Source: a virus. From it: a stretch of DNA of 37,105 bases. The stretch covers positions 1 to 37,105 of the IMG/VR virus record IMGVR_UViG_3300032294_000353; one strand, given 5' to 3'. A program made the position numbers and the translations under genes. Shown here in pieces: positions 22,457 to 28,432 of this stretch (position 1 is its first letter; each line of letters begins with the position of its first letter). Below the pieces are notes generated by a model that was not told where the DNA came from, searched no databases, and was given only the letters and a program-made list of their open reading frames with translations.

Positions 22457-22642
22457 TTATCTTAACCTCGTTATGAATGTGACGCCCTCAACAGTGCGGC
22501 ACTTGAACGCCTTCCCGTTCCTGATGCCATATTGCGAGACGTTGCGGCTGGTGCGCTTGGCATCACCGCGCTTGTCTGCTGGCATGGTGGCTACTTCACC
22601 AACTTCTAGCGTCCCCATTGGGTAAATCATCGGGCGGCTCAT
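22457..22642 (-). CDS. Small basic phage protein, paralogue of 21887-22102
   Basis: The 61-residue product starts MSRPMIYPMGTLEVGEVATM, continues with a basic helix (DKRGDAKRTSRNVSQYGIRN) and ends GVTFITRLR. The layout (GE-x-V-x-x-P, then a helix with R/K and aromatic residues, then a strand ending in R-L-R) is frequent among small phage proteins; related ones are often read as DNA-binding, but this is not demonstrated. The start overlaps the upstream stop as ATGA (22639-22642). Confidence 0.75.
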   Translation of the reverse strand: MSRPMIYPMGTLEVGEVATMPADKRGDAKRTSRNVSQYGIRNGKAFKCRTVEGVTFITRLR

Positions 22643-22884
22643 TTCAGTAGCCCCCGTGCTACGCAGGCTTGGCGCAGATGCTCCGGCCTAAACCCCCATA
22701 CGCGGTAGTGGCTGCCATAGGTCTGGCAGACACGCGACAAATGCTGCTCGTGCTGCCGCAGTTCAGCCTTTAGGCGCTCGTGCTTTTCAATGGCCCTTGC
22801 AGCCACACGCAACAGGTCAAGTTCGGGGTCAATGTCCTTTTCGTCATCATCAACAGACGGGTCTATAACTTTAATCTCAAACAT
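22639..22884 (-). CDS. Small helical phage protein
   Basis: The 81-residue product starts MFEIKVIDPSVDDDEKDIDP. An acidic N-terminus is followed by a long helix (LLRVAARAIEKHERLKAELR, QHEQHLSRVC) and a segment resembling a small binding domain (YRVWGFRPEHLRQACVARGL). AAGGAA lies about 10 bases before the ATG. No known domain. It is coupled to the gene after it. Confidence 0.72.
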   Translation of the reverse strand: MFEIKVIDPSVDDDEKDIDPELDLLRVAARAIEKHERLKAELRQHEQHLSRVCQTYGSHYRVWGFRPEHLRQACVARGLLK

Positions 22885-22897
22885 CGTTCAGGTTCCT

Positions 22898-23230
22898 TTA
22901 CAGTTCTATTGTTGTGGTAGGCTTGGGGCGTCTGTCGTTTAGCCGTGCCAGCCAATAGGCGCGCTCAGGGCCATCTGCGCGTTCGGCATGGTATCGGAAC
23001 AACGCAAGGGCTAGGTCGTCATATCCCTGCCGCTGATGCGTCGTGATTAGCGGCGATGGTATCATCGGCTTGAGGTTGGGCCGATAGTCCCTGATCCCTT
23101 CGCAAGCGTCCTCTATGTCGCGCAGCGTCAGGTTAAGGTTCCGTTCCCTGTTGATGTATTGAAGCACCGCCGACTTGTCGGTGATATAGCTGGACAGTTG
23201 GCGTATCTTGGCGCGTAGGTTCCTATCCAT
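22898..23230 (-). CDS. Phage protein of unknown function with possible N-terminal HTH-like region
   Basis: The start is placed at ATG 23230 (MDRNLRAKIRQLSSYITDKS), which overlaps the previous stop as TAATG; an upstream ATG would overlap the preceding gene by over 100 bases. The 110-residue product has a helical first half in which TDKSAVLQYINRERNLNLTL then RDIEDACEGIR could form a helix-turn-helix-like unit. A second helical part includes GYDDLALALFRYHAERADG. The role is unknown; a small regulator is possible. Confidence 0.75.
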   Translation of the reverse strand: MDRNLRAKIRQLSSYITDKSAVLQYINRERNLNLTLRDIEDACEGIRDYRPNLKPMIPSPLITTHQRQGYDDLALALFRYHAERADGPERAYWLARLNDRRPKPTTTIEL

Positions 23231-23430
23231 TAGCGTTTGTCCTTTTTGACGTAGCGGCCTGTTTTGGGGTCGCGCTGCACAGCGTTGCGCTTCCATTCCA
23301 GCAATTCGGTAGCGTCGCGCAGCCACATATCGCGCCAGTCGTAACACTCATTTTTTGTGATATATAGCAGGGCAAGCGTAACGGCTTGCGCGATCAACAG
23401 CGCAACAAGTGCTATTTGATATTGTGTCAT
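23230..23430 (-). CDS. Small membrane-anchored basic protein
   Basis: The 66-residue product has one N-terminal membrane helix (YQIALVALLIAQAVTLALLY) and then a cytoplasmic-type basic tail (WRDMWLRDATELLEWKRNAV, GRYVKKDKR). GGAGG lies 8 bases upstream of ATG 23430, inside the tiny frame before it. No known domain. Membrane-bound early proteins of this form are often used by phages to disturb host functions or block superinfection; that is only a possibility here. Confidence 0.75.
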   Translation of the reverse strand: MTQYQIALVALLIAQAVTLALLYITKNECYDWRDMWLRDATELLEWKRNAVQRDPKTGRYVKKDKR

Positions 23431-23433
23431 TGG

Positions 23434-23493
23434 TTAATCCTCCAGTAGTAAAGTTAATAGAAACAGGGCGGCGCCAGCCAGCAGCGCGGTCAT
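23434..23493 (-). CDS. 19-residue hydrophobic microprotein
   Basis: ATG 23493 overlaps the upstream stop as ATGA and opens MTALLAGAALFLLTLLLED, essentially a single membrane helix. Its last codons carry the GGAGG ribosome site of the next gene. Coupling on both sides and the pure membrane composition argue that it is translated, but at 19 residues this is not certain. Its absence would leave a 60-base gap in an otherwise tightly packed cluster. Confidence 0.5.
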   Translation of the reverse strand: MTALLAGAALFLLTLLLED

Positions 23494-23741
23494 TCATCGG
23501 GGCCATAGCCGCGCGTCGCATCTATGTGCGCTTGCAATTCGGCAACGTCGGCTTGCAATTCGGCAATTTCGGTCTGTAATTCCTCAATGGTAGTTTGTGC
23601 GGCCTCTAGTTGCACATCAACGTCCAACAGGTCGCGTAGGCGTTCGCCTAACACTAGGGCTAGGTCATTGTCGCAATAGCGTGCAGCGTCAGCCAATGCG
23701 GTATCGGATAGCATTCTGAAATATGTTCGATCTTGTGTCAT
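23490..23741 (-). CDS. Small coiled-coil protein
   Basis: The start is placed at ATG 23741 (MTQDRTYFRMLSDTALADAA), which overlaps the upstream stop as ATGA. The 83-residue product has a helical N-terminal part and a C-terminal coiled coil with clear heptads (LEAAQTTIEELQTEIAELQ, ADVAELQAHIDATRG). The coiled coil suggests oligomerisation. No known domain. Confidence 0.75.
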   Translation of the reverse strand: MTQDRTYFRMLSDTALADAARYCDNDLALVLGERLRDLLDVDVQLEAAQTTIEELQTEIAELQADVAELQAHIDATRGYGPDE

Positions 23742-24031
23742 GCTGGCTCTCCATCCGCTTTTGTGATTGCACTCCATGCGGCATCTAATGCGGCTTTAAA
23801 ACTGTCGGTTCGATATTCTGCCGGCATATCTTCGTCAGCCTCACAAGCCAGCCATTTTAGCGCGGCCAGCGTCTCGTTGTAGCTGTCCTGCATCGCCAAG
23901 ATTGCGGTAAGGTTCTCCACACTGTCATCATACAGCTTGCCTTCCGTGTTGACGGCGTTGCCCATTAGGACGCAATCGCTGTTAGCCAGTAACTCACGCA
24001 CTGTTCTAAAGGGTGTTAGGTCGTTTCTCAT
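23738..24031 (-). CDS. Phage protein of unknown function
   Basis: The 97-residue product starts MRNDLTPFRTVRELLANSDC. It is acidic and helical, with LTAILAMQDSYNETLAALKW and a final helical stretch (FKAALDAAWSAITKADGEPA). It is coupled by ATGA overlaps to both the gene before and the gene after. There is no membrane segment or catalytic motif that I can name. Confidence 0.75.
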   Translation of the reverse strand: MRNDLTPFRTVRELLANSDCVLMGNAVNTEGKLYDDSVENLTAILAMQDSYNETLAALKWLACEADEDMPAEYRTDSFKAALDAAWSAITKADGEPA

Positions 24032-24198
24032 GCGTCCTCTCCTAAAAGTTCTGCATATTCGGCGGCTATTTGCGCGTCATCATAGTTGGATTGAAAACGT
24101 GCTTCGATTGCGTCTCGCGCAATTTCTTCAAGGTCTTTGACGCTAAGGTCAGTCATCCAGCACTCTACAATTTCGTCGATCATTTCTTGGCGTGTCAT
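24028..24198 (-). CDS. 56-residue acidic helical protein
   Basis: The product starts MTRQEMIDEIVECWMTDLSV and continues with KDLEEIARDAIEARFQS, then YDDAQIAAEYAELLGEDA. It is strongly acidic and helical throughout. AGGAG lies 9 bases before ATG 24198, and its stop overlaps the next start as ATGA (24028-24031). These features support a real gene although it is short. The function is unknown. Confidence 0.72.
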   Translation of the reverse strand: MTRQEMIDEIVECWMTDLSVKDLEEIARDAIEARFQSNYDDAQIAAEYAELLGEDA

Positions 24199-24237
24199 AA
24201 TATTTTGCTCCTGTTGTTGGCACTAGCGCCAGCCTCG

Positions 24238-24255
24238 GCGCGGATTGCTCCGCGC
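24238..24255 (-). other. Hairpin with GCAA loop between leftward genes
   Basis: On the leftward transcript GCGCGGA pairs with TCCGCGC around a GCAA tetraloop, a stable GNRA loop. It occupies the only sizeable gap (67 bases) inside the leftward cluster and has no T run, so it may be an mRNA processing or stability element. Confidence 0.5.
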
Positions 24256-24265
24256 TCCGGTGGTG

Positions 24266-24481
24266 TCAGTATGCGCCGCTAAATCCAGCCATTGCATCTA
24301 AATGGCGGTCATAGATCATTTTGCCCTTTGGCTTGCCGTTGCGGTCAAAAATTTGCCAATATAGAACGCCTAGATCGTTATGATCTATGCACCGGAATTC
24401 GCTGCCAGCGCGATAAACAACCGCGCCTAGCGCCGCCTTTGCGTCTGCCATTGGGCGGCAAGGTTGATTTAGATAAGCCAT
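24266..24481 (-). CDS. Small phage protein of unknown function
   Basis: The 71-residue product starts MAYLNQPCRPMADAKAALGA and contains a beta-type middle (VVYRAGSEFRCIDHNDLGVL, YWQIFDRNGKPKGKMIYDRH). GGAG lies 9 bases before the ATG, inside the tiny upstream frame. There is no membrane segment. The YWQIFDRNGKPKG stretch resembles a short beta-hairpin domain seen in small phage proteins. The role is unknown. Confidence 0.75.
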   Translation of the reverse strand: MAYLNQPCRPMADAKAALGAVVYRAGSEFRCIDHNDLGVLYWQIFDRNGKPKGKMIYDRHLDAMAGFSGAY

Positions 24482-24482
24482 A

Positions 24483-24572
24483 TCAATTTACTCCAAAGAT
24501 TAGGTGGTCAAGGGTTAGCGCCGCGATGATATACACCGCGAACGCTAGGTTATGGATTGCTGCGCGGGTCAT
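24483..24572 (-). CDS. 29-residue membrane microprotein
   Basis: ATG 24572 overlaps the upstream stop as ATGA. The product reads MTRAAIHNLAFAVYIIAALT then LDHLIFGVN, consistent with one membrane helix. Its final codons contain the ribosome site of the next gene, which starts one base after its stop. The coupling on both sides supports translation. Confidence 0.55.
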   Translation of the reverse strand: MTRAAIHNLAFAVYIIAALTLDHLIFGVN

Positions 24573-24733
24573 GCTGCGCTCTTAACTAGCGACACTTTTA
24601 AGCGCACATTGTAAGCGCGATATGGGTGCGCCACACTTGTTTCGAGAAACTGCGCGTAATCTTTTGCACGCTCTAAAGTATCAAAATACGCCTCGGCGTA
24701 ATTGTCGCGGGGATCGATAACTGCGTATAACAT
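24569..24733 (-). CDS. First gene of leftward cluster, small beta-type protein
   Basis: The start is placed at ATG 24733 (MLYAVIDPRDNYAEAYFDTL) because AAGGAG lies 8 bases upstream; the longer frame upstream runs into the control region. The 54-residue product combines a strand (YAVIDPRDN), a helix (LERAKDYAQFLETS) and another strand (YNVRLKVSLV). As promoter-proximal gene of the cluster it should be expressed earliest. The function is unknown. Confidence 0.78.
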   Translation of the reverse strand: MLYAVIDPRDNYAEAYFDTLERAKDYAQFLETSVAHPYRAYNVRLKVSLVKSAA

Positions 24734-24755
24734 TGTGTTGCTCCTTGTTGTCTTG

Positions 24756-24785
24756 ATACCCTCTAATCTCATAGTTTGAGGGTAT
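24756..24785. promoter_or_regulatory. Operator-like inverted repeat upstream of leftward cluster
   Basis: ATACCCTC (24756-24763) and GAGGGTAT (24778-24785) form a perfect 8-bp inverted repeat with 14 bases between, 23 bases upstream of the first leftward gene. It overlaps a weak leftward promoter candidate (TTGCGT at 24797-24792, TATGAG at 24773-24768), so a repressor or activator site is plausible. Confidence 0.5.
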
Positions 24786-24883
24786 GCACAAACGCAATCG
24801 AATGCACTATTATGCACTAAAATGTGTTGCAGATAAAAAAGATTTGTTCCTAATCCGTTCTGTTTACGTTCCAGAATGCCAAA

Positions 24884-25275
24884 TGACCCAGAATGACCCA
24901 GAAATGACCCAGAAATTGCCCAGTTTTTGGATCGTGGATTTATCAGGGAAAATGCGCGGCGGACTGGGTAAGAAACTGGGTAAGAAACTGGGTAGTGATT
25001 TCGCGCTAAATGACCCAGAAATAAATGGCTCGAATGCGCGGGTCTTGGGGGAAACTGGGTAATCTGGGTAGTGGTTTGGTATTTAACAGGGATTTAGTAA
25101 TTTATAACCTATATGGTTAAAGTGTATATATTTCTGGGCGACTGAAAACAGAATGACCATTTTGCCCAGTCCGTGTTGCCCATGTAATACACCTACGCAG
25201 TTTGTTCTCATCAGTTTACGTTAACGTCAACTCAACTCATCGCCGACTTGAATTGTCATGACCCAGATTGCCCAG
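24884..25275. repeat. Array of about 15 TGACCCAG-like boxes in both orientations
   Basis: Forward copies start at 24884, 24894, 24905, 24916, 25011, 25162, 25176, 25259 and 25268 (TGACCCAG or TTGCCCAG; the one at 25176 is degenerate). Reverse copies (CTGGGTAA, CTGGGTAG, CTGGGCGA) start at 24964, 24976, 24988, 25055, 25064 and 25134. Within clusters the spacing is 9-12 bases, near one helical turn. The shared core is CCCAG. This is the layout of replication iterons or of a multi-site protein-binding array. Confidence 0.85.
25079..25134. other. AT-rich stretch inside the box array
   Basis: The segment from GGTATTTAAC to GTATATATTTC is markedly AT-rich compared with its surroundings and lies between the left clusters and the right copies of the CCCAG boxes. 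In iteron-type origins such stretches are where strands open. No gene is present. Confidence 0.5.
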
Positions 25276-25528
25276 TGCAAAATGTTGCAGTGCAGCATAG
25301 CCAAGACGCAATGGGCCAAGCGCACCTAGCCCACGCATTTTACTGACACCAATGTCAGCGCAAAGGGAAAGGCCAATCCCAATCCAGCTAGAACAAAAGC
25401 AGAACGCTATTTGCAACGTAGCTTCGCGCAAGTCAGCGCAACGCAACGCGAGCGTAAAACTAAACGCAAATCGCTTTTGCCGTTGTTTGCAGGGGGGAGG
25501 GGGAGGGCCGACGCGCGGTTGTGTGTCA

Positions 25529-25557
25529 TTGACAGGGTTCGCAAACAATTTTTATTT
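25529..25557 (+). promoter_or_regulatory. Candidate promoter 1 for terminase/late genes
   Basis: Perfect TTGACA (25529-25534), 17 bases, then TTATTT (25552-25557) within a long T-rich stretch. It points to the terminase genes and lies 40 bases upstream of the terminase small subunit start. Confidence 0.55.
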
Positions 25558-25560
25558 TTT

Positions 25561-25589
25561 TTGCAAATCAGAATGCAACACACTATAGT
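25561..25589 (+). promoter_or_regulatory. Candidate promoter 2, would give a leaderless terminase message
   Basis: TTGCAA (25561-25566), 17 bases, then TATAGT (25584-25589). The expected start point, 6-8 bases downstream, coincides with ATG 25597, and no ribosome-binding site precedes that ATG. Confidence 0.6.
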
Positions 25590-25596
25590 ACGCCCA

Positions 25597-26097
25597 ATGA
25601 CTTTCTACTCACTGCCATTCACACCCGAACGCACGCAGGCGACTGAGTCGCGGCTGGAAGCAATCTATGAAGCTGCCCGCTGCGGACTTAAGGGTGACAG
25701 TCTGGCTATGGCGGCTGGATTGACCCCGCGGCAGTTCCGCGTGCTGGCCGATGCTGACCCGCTGGTGGAGATGGCTGAGATCAAAGGTCGCGCTGACGGC
25801 GAGTACACTGCGGCCAAGACGATGTACGAAGCGGCGCGCGATGGAGACAGCAAAGCTGCGCTGGAGATACTCAAGCATCAGCACGGCTGGGTAGCCAAGC
25901 AGCAGATCGACGTAAACATCGACCAACAAATAAGCATTACAGGCGCGCTGGAAAAAGCACAGTCGCGCGTCATCGAAGGGCTGTACACAGAACTGCCCCG
26001 GCTAGAGGATAACACATCAGATGCAAGCACCGATATATTCAGCCCAAGACGAGATGGAGTTGATGGCGCGGTTGTGGTCGCCAAGCCTCAAGGATGA
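25597..26097 (+). CDS. Terminase small subunit
   Basis: The 166-residue product (MTFYSLPFTPERTQATESRL...) has an N-terminal helix-turn-helix of small-terminase type (EAARCGLKGDSLAMAAGLTP, then RQFRVLADADPLVEMAE) followed by helices (AKTMYEAARDGDSKAALEIL) and the common KHQHGWVAKQ segment. It should recognise the packaging site on phage DNA and present it to the large subunit. An alternative start at 25573 also lacks a ribosome site. A promoter-like element ends 7 bases upstream, so translation may be leaderless. It overlaps the large subunit gene by 77 bases. Confidence 0.85.
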   Translation: MTFYSLPFTPERTQATESRLEAIYEAARCGLKGDSLAMAAGLTPRQFRVLADADPLVEMAEIKGRADGEYTAAKTMYEAARDGDSKAALEILKHQHGWVAKQQIDVNIDQQISITGALEKAQSRVIEGLYTELPRLEDNTSDASTDIFSPRRDGVDGAVVVAKPQG

Positions 26098-27556
26098 CCC
26101 ACTAGCGTTCGTATTATATACATTCCCGTGGGGGCAGCAGGGTACGCCGCTGGAACATTTCCCCGGACCGCGTAAATGGCAGCGTCAGATACTTTCCGAC
26201 TTGCGTGACCACATCAAGGCGAACAACGGCAAGGTAGACTTTGACACAGCGCGGCTGGCGATTGCGTCCGGACGCGGTATCGGCAAGTCCGCCTTGGTGT
26301 CATGGCTCACGATATGGATGCTGTCGTCAAGGATCGGCTCGACGACCATCGTGTCGGCCAACTCTGAGGCGCAGTTGCGCTCCGTAACATGGGCAGAAAT
26401 TACCAAATGGCTGGCGATGTCGCTCAACAGTCACTGGTTCGAGATTGCGGCCACCCGCATCATGCCCGCCAAGTGGCTGACAGAACTAGTCGAGCGCGAC
26501 CTTAAGAAAGGCACGCGCTATTGGTCGGTCGAAGGCCGGCTATGGTCCGAAGAAAACCCTGACGCATACGCAGGGGTGCATAACTTCGACGGTGTGATGC
26601 TGATATTTGACGAAGCCAGCGGTATTCCAGACTCGATATGGTCGGTATCGGACGGTTTCTTTACCGAAAATACGCCGCATCGCTTCCATCTGGCCTTTTC
26701 CAACCCGCGTCGTAACACCGGATACTTCTACGAAACGTTTCACAGCAAGCGTGCGTTCTGGACAACACGCGTTATCGACGCACGCGATGTCGAGGGTACA
26801 GACAAAAACCTGTATCAGCGCATTATCGACGAATATGGACCTGACAGCTACCAAGCCAGCGTCGAAGTTTACGGTAATTTCCCGTCAGAAGGCGACGATC
26901 AGTTCATCGGCAGCACTTTAGTGGACGATGCCATGAAACGCACGCCTGCCAGAGATGCCACAGCGCCGATTGTCATCGGCGTAGACCCTGCACGCTTCGG
27001 GGCTGACGCTACCGTCATCGCTGTGCGCCAAGGGCGTGACATTCTGGAACTACGCAGGCACCGCGGCGCGGACACTATGGAAGTGGCCGGCCATGTCATC
27101 GACGCCATAGAAGAGTTTAAGCCTGCGCTGGTCTGCATCGACGAAGGCGGCCTAGGCGCAGGCGTCGTAGACCGGCTAAAAGAGCAGCGGTACAAGATAC
27201 GCGGCGTAAACTTTGGCAATAAAGCCAAAAATCAGACCATGTGGGGCAACAAACGGGCTGAAATGTGGGGTGCCATGCGAGATTGGCTGAAAACGGGCCA
27301 TATACCGACCGATAGGTTCCTGAAAACCGACCTCATAAGCCCGCGCACCAAGCCTGACAGCAAGGGTACGCTGTTCCTTGAGAGCAAGAAGGACATGAAG
27401 GCCCGCGGCCTAGCATCGCCGGATGCTGCGGACGCCATAGCGGTCACGTTCGCCTTTCCTGTGGCAACTACTGATCCGCGTCTAGGACGCGTTGACAAGC
27501 GCCGCGTAAGCGCGTATTCTTCCGCTGGAATATCTACATCGTGGATGGGCAGTTAA
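26021..27556 (+). CDS. terL: Terminase large subunit (packaging ATPase and nuclease)
   Basis: The start ATG 26021 has AGAGGA upstream. The 511-residue protein has the packaging ATPase with Walker A SGRGIGKS (residues 83-90), Walker B VMLIFDEAS (D197-E198), and coupling region FSNPRRNTGYFYETF. The C-terminal RNase H-fold nuclease has GVDPARFGAD (Asp322), LVCIDEGGLGAGVVDRL (second acid) and SPDAADAIAVTF (third acid). It powers DNA translocation into the head through the portal and cuts the concatemer; headful cutting is likely in view of the P22-like head and the circular map. Its stop overlaps the next start (TAATG). Confidence 0.96.
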   Translation: MQAPIYSAQDEMELMARLWSPSLKDDPLAFVLYTFPWGQQGTPLEHFPGPRKWQRQILSDLRDHIKANNGKVDFDTARLAIASGRGIGKSALVSWLTIWMLSSRIGSTTIVSANSEAQLRSVTWAEITKWLAMSLNSHWFEIAATRIMPAKWLTELVERDLKKGTRYWSVEGRLWSEENPDAYAGVHNFDGVMLIFDEASGIPDSIWSVSDGFFTENTPHRFHLAFSNPRRNTGYFYETFHSKRAFWTTRVIDARDVEGTDKNLYQRIIDEYGPDSYQASVEVYGNFPSEGDDQFIGSTLVDDAMKRTPARDATAPIVIGVDPARFGADATVIAVRQGRDILELRRHRGADTMEVAGHVIDAIEEFKPALVCIDEGGLGAGVVDRLKEQRYKIRGVNFGNKAKNQTMWGNKRAEMWGAMRDWLKTGHIPTDRFLKTDLISPRTKPDSKGTLFLESKKDMKARGLASPDAADAIAVTFAFPVATTDPRLGRVDKRRVSAYSSAGISTSWMGS

Positions 27557-27822
27557 TGGCGGACAAGAAAAAATCGGTGTCGCTATCCGTTGGCAGGGGC
27601 GAGAAATTGCCTGTGTCAAAGGGTGCGGGACTGACAGCCGCTGGCAGAGCGAAGTATAATGCTGCGACCGGCAGCAAATTAAAGGCGCCTGCACCCAACC
27701 CGAAGACAAAAGCGGATGCAGGACGCAAAGCATCATTTTGCGCGCGTATGGGTGCAGTAGCTGCTAAGGCTAAAAACGGCGAACGCGCCAAAGCTAGTTT
27801 AAAAAGGTGGAAATGCTCATGA
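27556..27822 (+). CDS. Small basic protein, DUF6321-like
   Basis: The start is ATG 27556, overlapping the terminase stop. The 88-residue product is rich in Lys, Ala and Gly and carries SVGRGEKLPVSKGAGLTAAG, RAKYNAATGSKLKAP, and at the end KASFCARMGAVAAKAKNGER and SLKRWKCS. This layout matches the phage family I know as DUF6321, whose function is not established. Its place between terminase and portal and its strong positive charge would suit a DNA- or procapsid-associated protein. Confidence 0.82.
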   Translation: MADKKKSVSLSVGRGEKLPVSKGAGLTAAGRAKYNAATGSKLKAPAPNPKTKADAGRKASFCARMGAVAAKAKNGERAKASLKRWKCS

Positions 27823-27968
27823 AAAAGGGCCTATATGCCAACATTCACGCCAAGAAAGAGCGGATTGCCGCTGGTTCTGGCGAAAAAATGCGTAAACCGG
27901 GCGCTAAAGGCGCACCAACAGCCAAAGCGTTCAAGCAGAGCGCCAAAACCGCCAAGAAGGGTAAGTAA
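27819..27968 (+). CDS. 49-residue basic protein
   Basis: The start is ATG 27819 (MKKGLYANIHAKKERIAAGS), which overlaps the previous stop as ATGA with AGGTGG 8 bases upstream. An ATG 6 bases earlier is possible. The product is strongly basic (GEKMRKPGAKGAPTAKAFKQ, SAKTAKKGK). Short proteins beginning MKKGLYANIHAKKERI are common near terminase and portal genes in uncultured phages. The function is unknown. Confidence 0.8.
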   Translation: MKKGLYANIHAKKERIAAGSGEKMRKPGAKGAPTAKAFKQSAKTAKKGK

Positions 27969-28286
27969 ATGCCAGCCAAAAAGCCAATGATGCGTGAAGG
28001 TATCTCGACACGTCCGACAGATAAGTACGGTAACCGCGCGACAAACGCCGACCTTGGTATTGGCCCCGGCGTAGACGCTAAACGCAAAGCAGCCGCTGAA
28101 AAGATCATGGCGCGCGAAGGCACAACAAGCAAATCTGGCGGACGCCCAGCGGTTAAAATGCCTGCTAAAGCCGCACCTGCTAAAGCCGCACCTGCTAAAA
28201 TGCCGGCTAAAATGGCAGCACCTAAGCAAGCGGTCATTCGCACAACTACTGCATATAAGCCTACGCCAATGGGCAAAAAGAAATAA
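27969..28286 (+). CDS. Lys/Ala/Pro-rich basic protein
   Basis: The 105-residue product starts MPAKKPMMREGISTRPTDKY and begins directly at the end of the preceding gene. Its second half is low complexity with repeated AKAAPAK units (VKMPAKAAPAKAAPAKMPAK), reminiscent of histone H1-like tails, and ends PMGKKK. It is likely to bind DNA non-specifically or to be an internal head protein. This is inference from charge. Confidence 0.78.
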   Translation: MPAKKPMMREGISTRPTDKYGNRATNADLGIGPGVDAKRKAAAEKIMAREGTTSKSGGRPAVKMPAKAAPAKAAPAKMPAKMAAPKQAVIRTTTAYKPTPMGKKK

Positions 28287-28288
28287 TC

Positions 28289-28429
28289 ATGCCTCTCGTC
28301 AAATCGACAGGCAAAGCCGCGTTTCGCAAGAACATCAAGGCTGAAGTAAACGCTGGCAAGCCTGTCAAACAGGCTGTAGCCATAGCGTACAGCGTCAAGC
28401 GGGAAGCCGCCAAGAAGGGCAAGAAATAG
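28289..28429 (+). CDS. 46-residue basic phage protein
   Basis: The product starts MPLVKSTGKAAFRKNIKAEV and continues NAGKPVKQAVAIAYSVKREA then AKKGKK. This is a well recognised type of short phage protein (K-S-x-G-K-x-A-F-x-K-N ... KQAxAIAYS-K+EA). The function is unknown. It lies 3 bases before the portal gene, at the end of four consecutive basic genes. Confidence 0.82.
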   Translation: MPLVKSTGKAAFRKNIKAEVNAGKPVKQAVAIAYSVKREAAKKGKK

Positions 28430-28432
28430 CAC

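Larger units (their letters stand above)
24734..25596. other. 863-bp non-coding control region, candidate origin
   Basis: No convincing gene is present. From left to right it holds an inverted repeat (24756-24785), three ATGCAC-type repeats (24784-24819), an array of about 15 TGACCCAG-like boxes (24884-25275), an AT-rich stretch (25079-25134), the palindrome ACGTTAACGT (25218-25227), an inverted repeat CTGACA-CCAA-TGTCAG (25343-25358), a G-rich tract (25492-25507) and two promoter-like elements before the terminase genes. It separates leftward early-type genes from the rightward packaging genes. A role as replication origin and transcription control centre is inferred. Confidence 0.7.

Noticed and set aside
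24784-25062. 92-codon rightward frame across the left part of the box array
   Set aside because: Its sequence is produced by the CCCAG boxes in different frames (repeated MTQ/NDPE and GKKLGKKLG). It has no ribosome site and no family resemblance.
25411-25596. N-terminal extension of the small terminase
   Set aside because: The extension is basic low-complexity sequence that covers the G-rich tract and both promoter candidates; the family N-terminus begins near ATG 25597.
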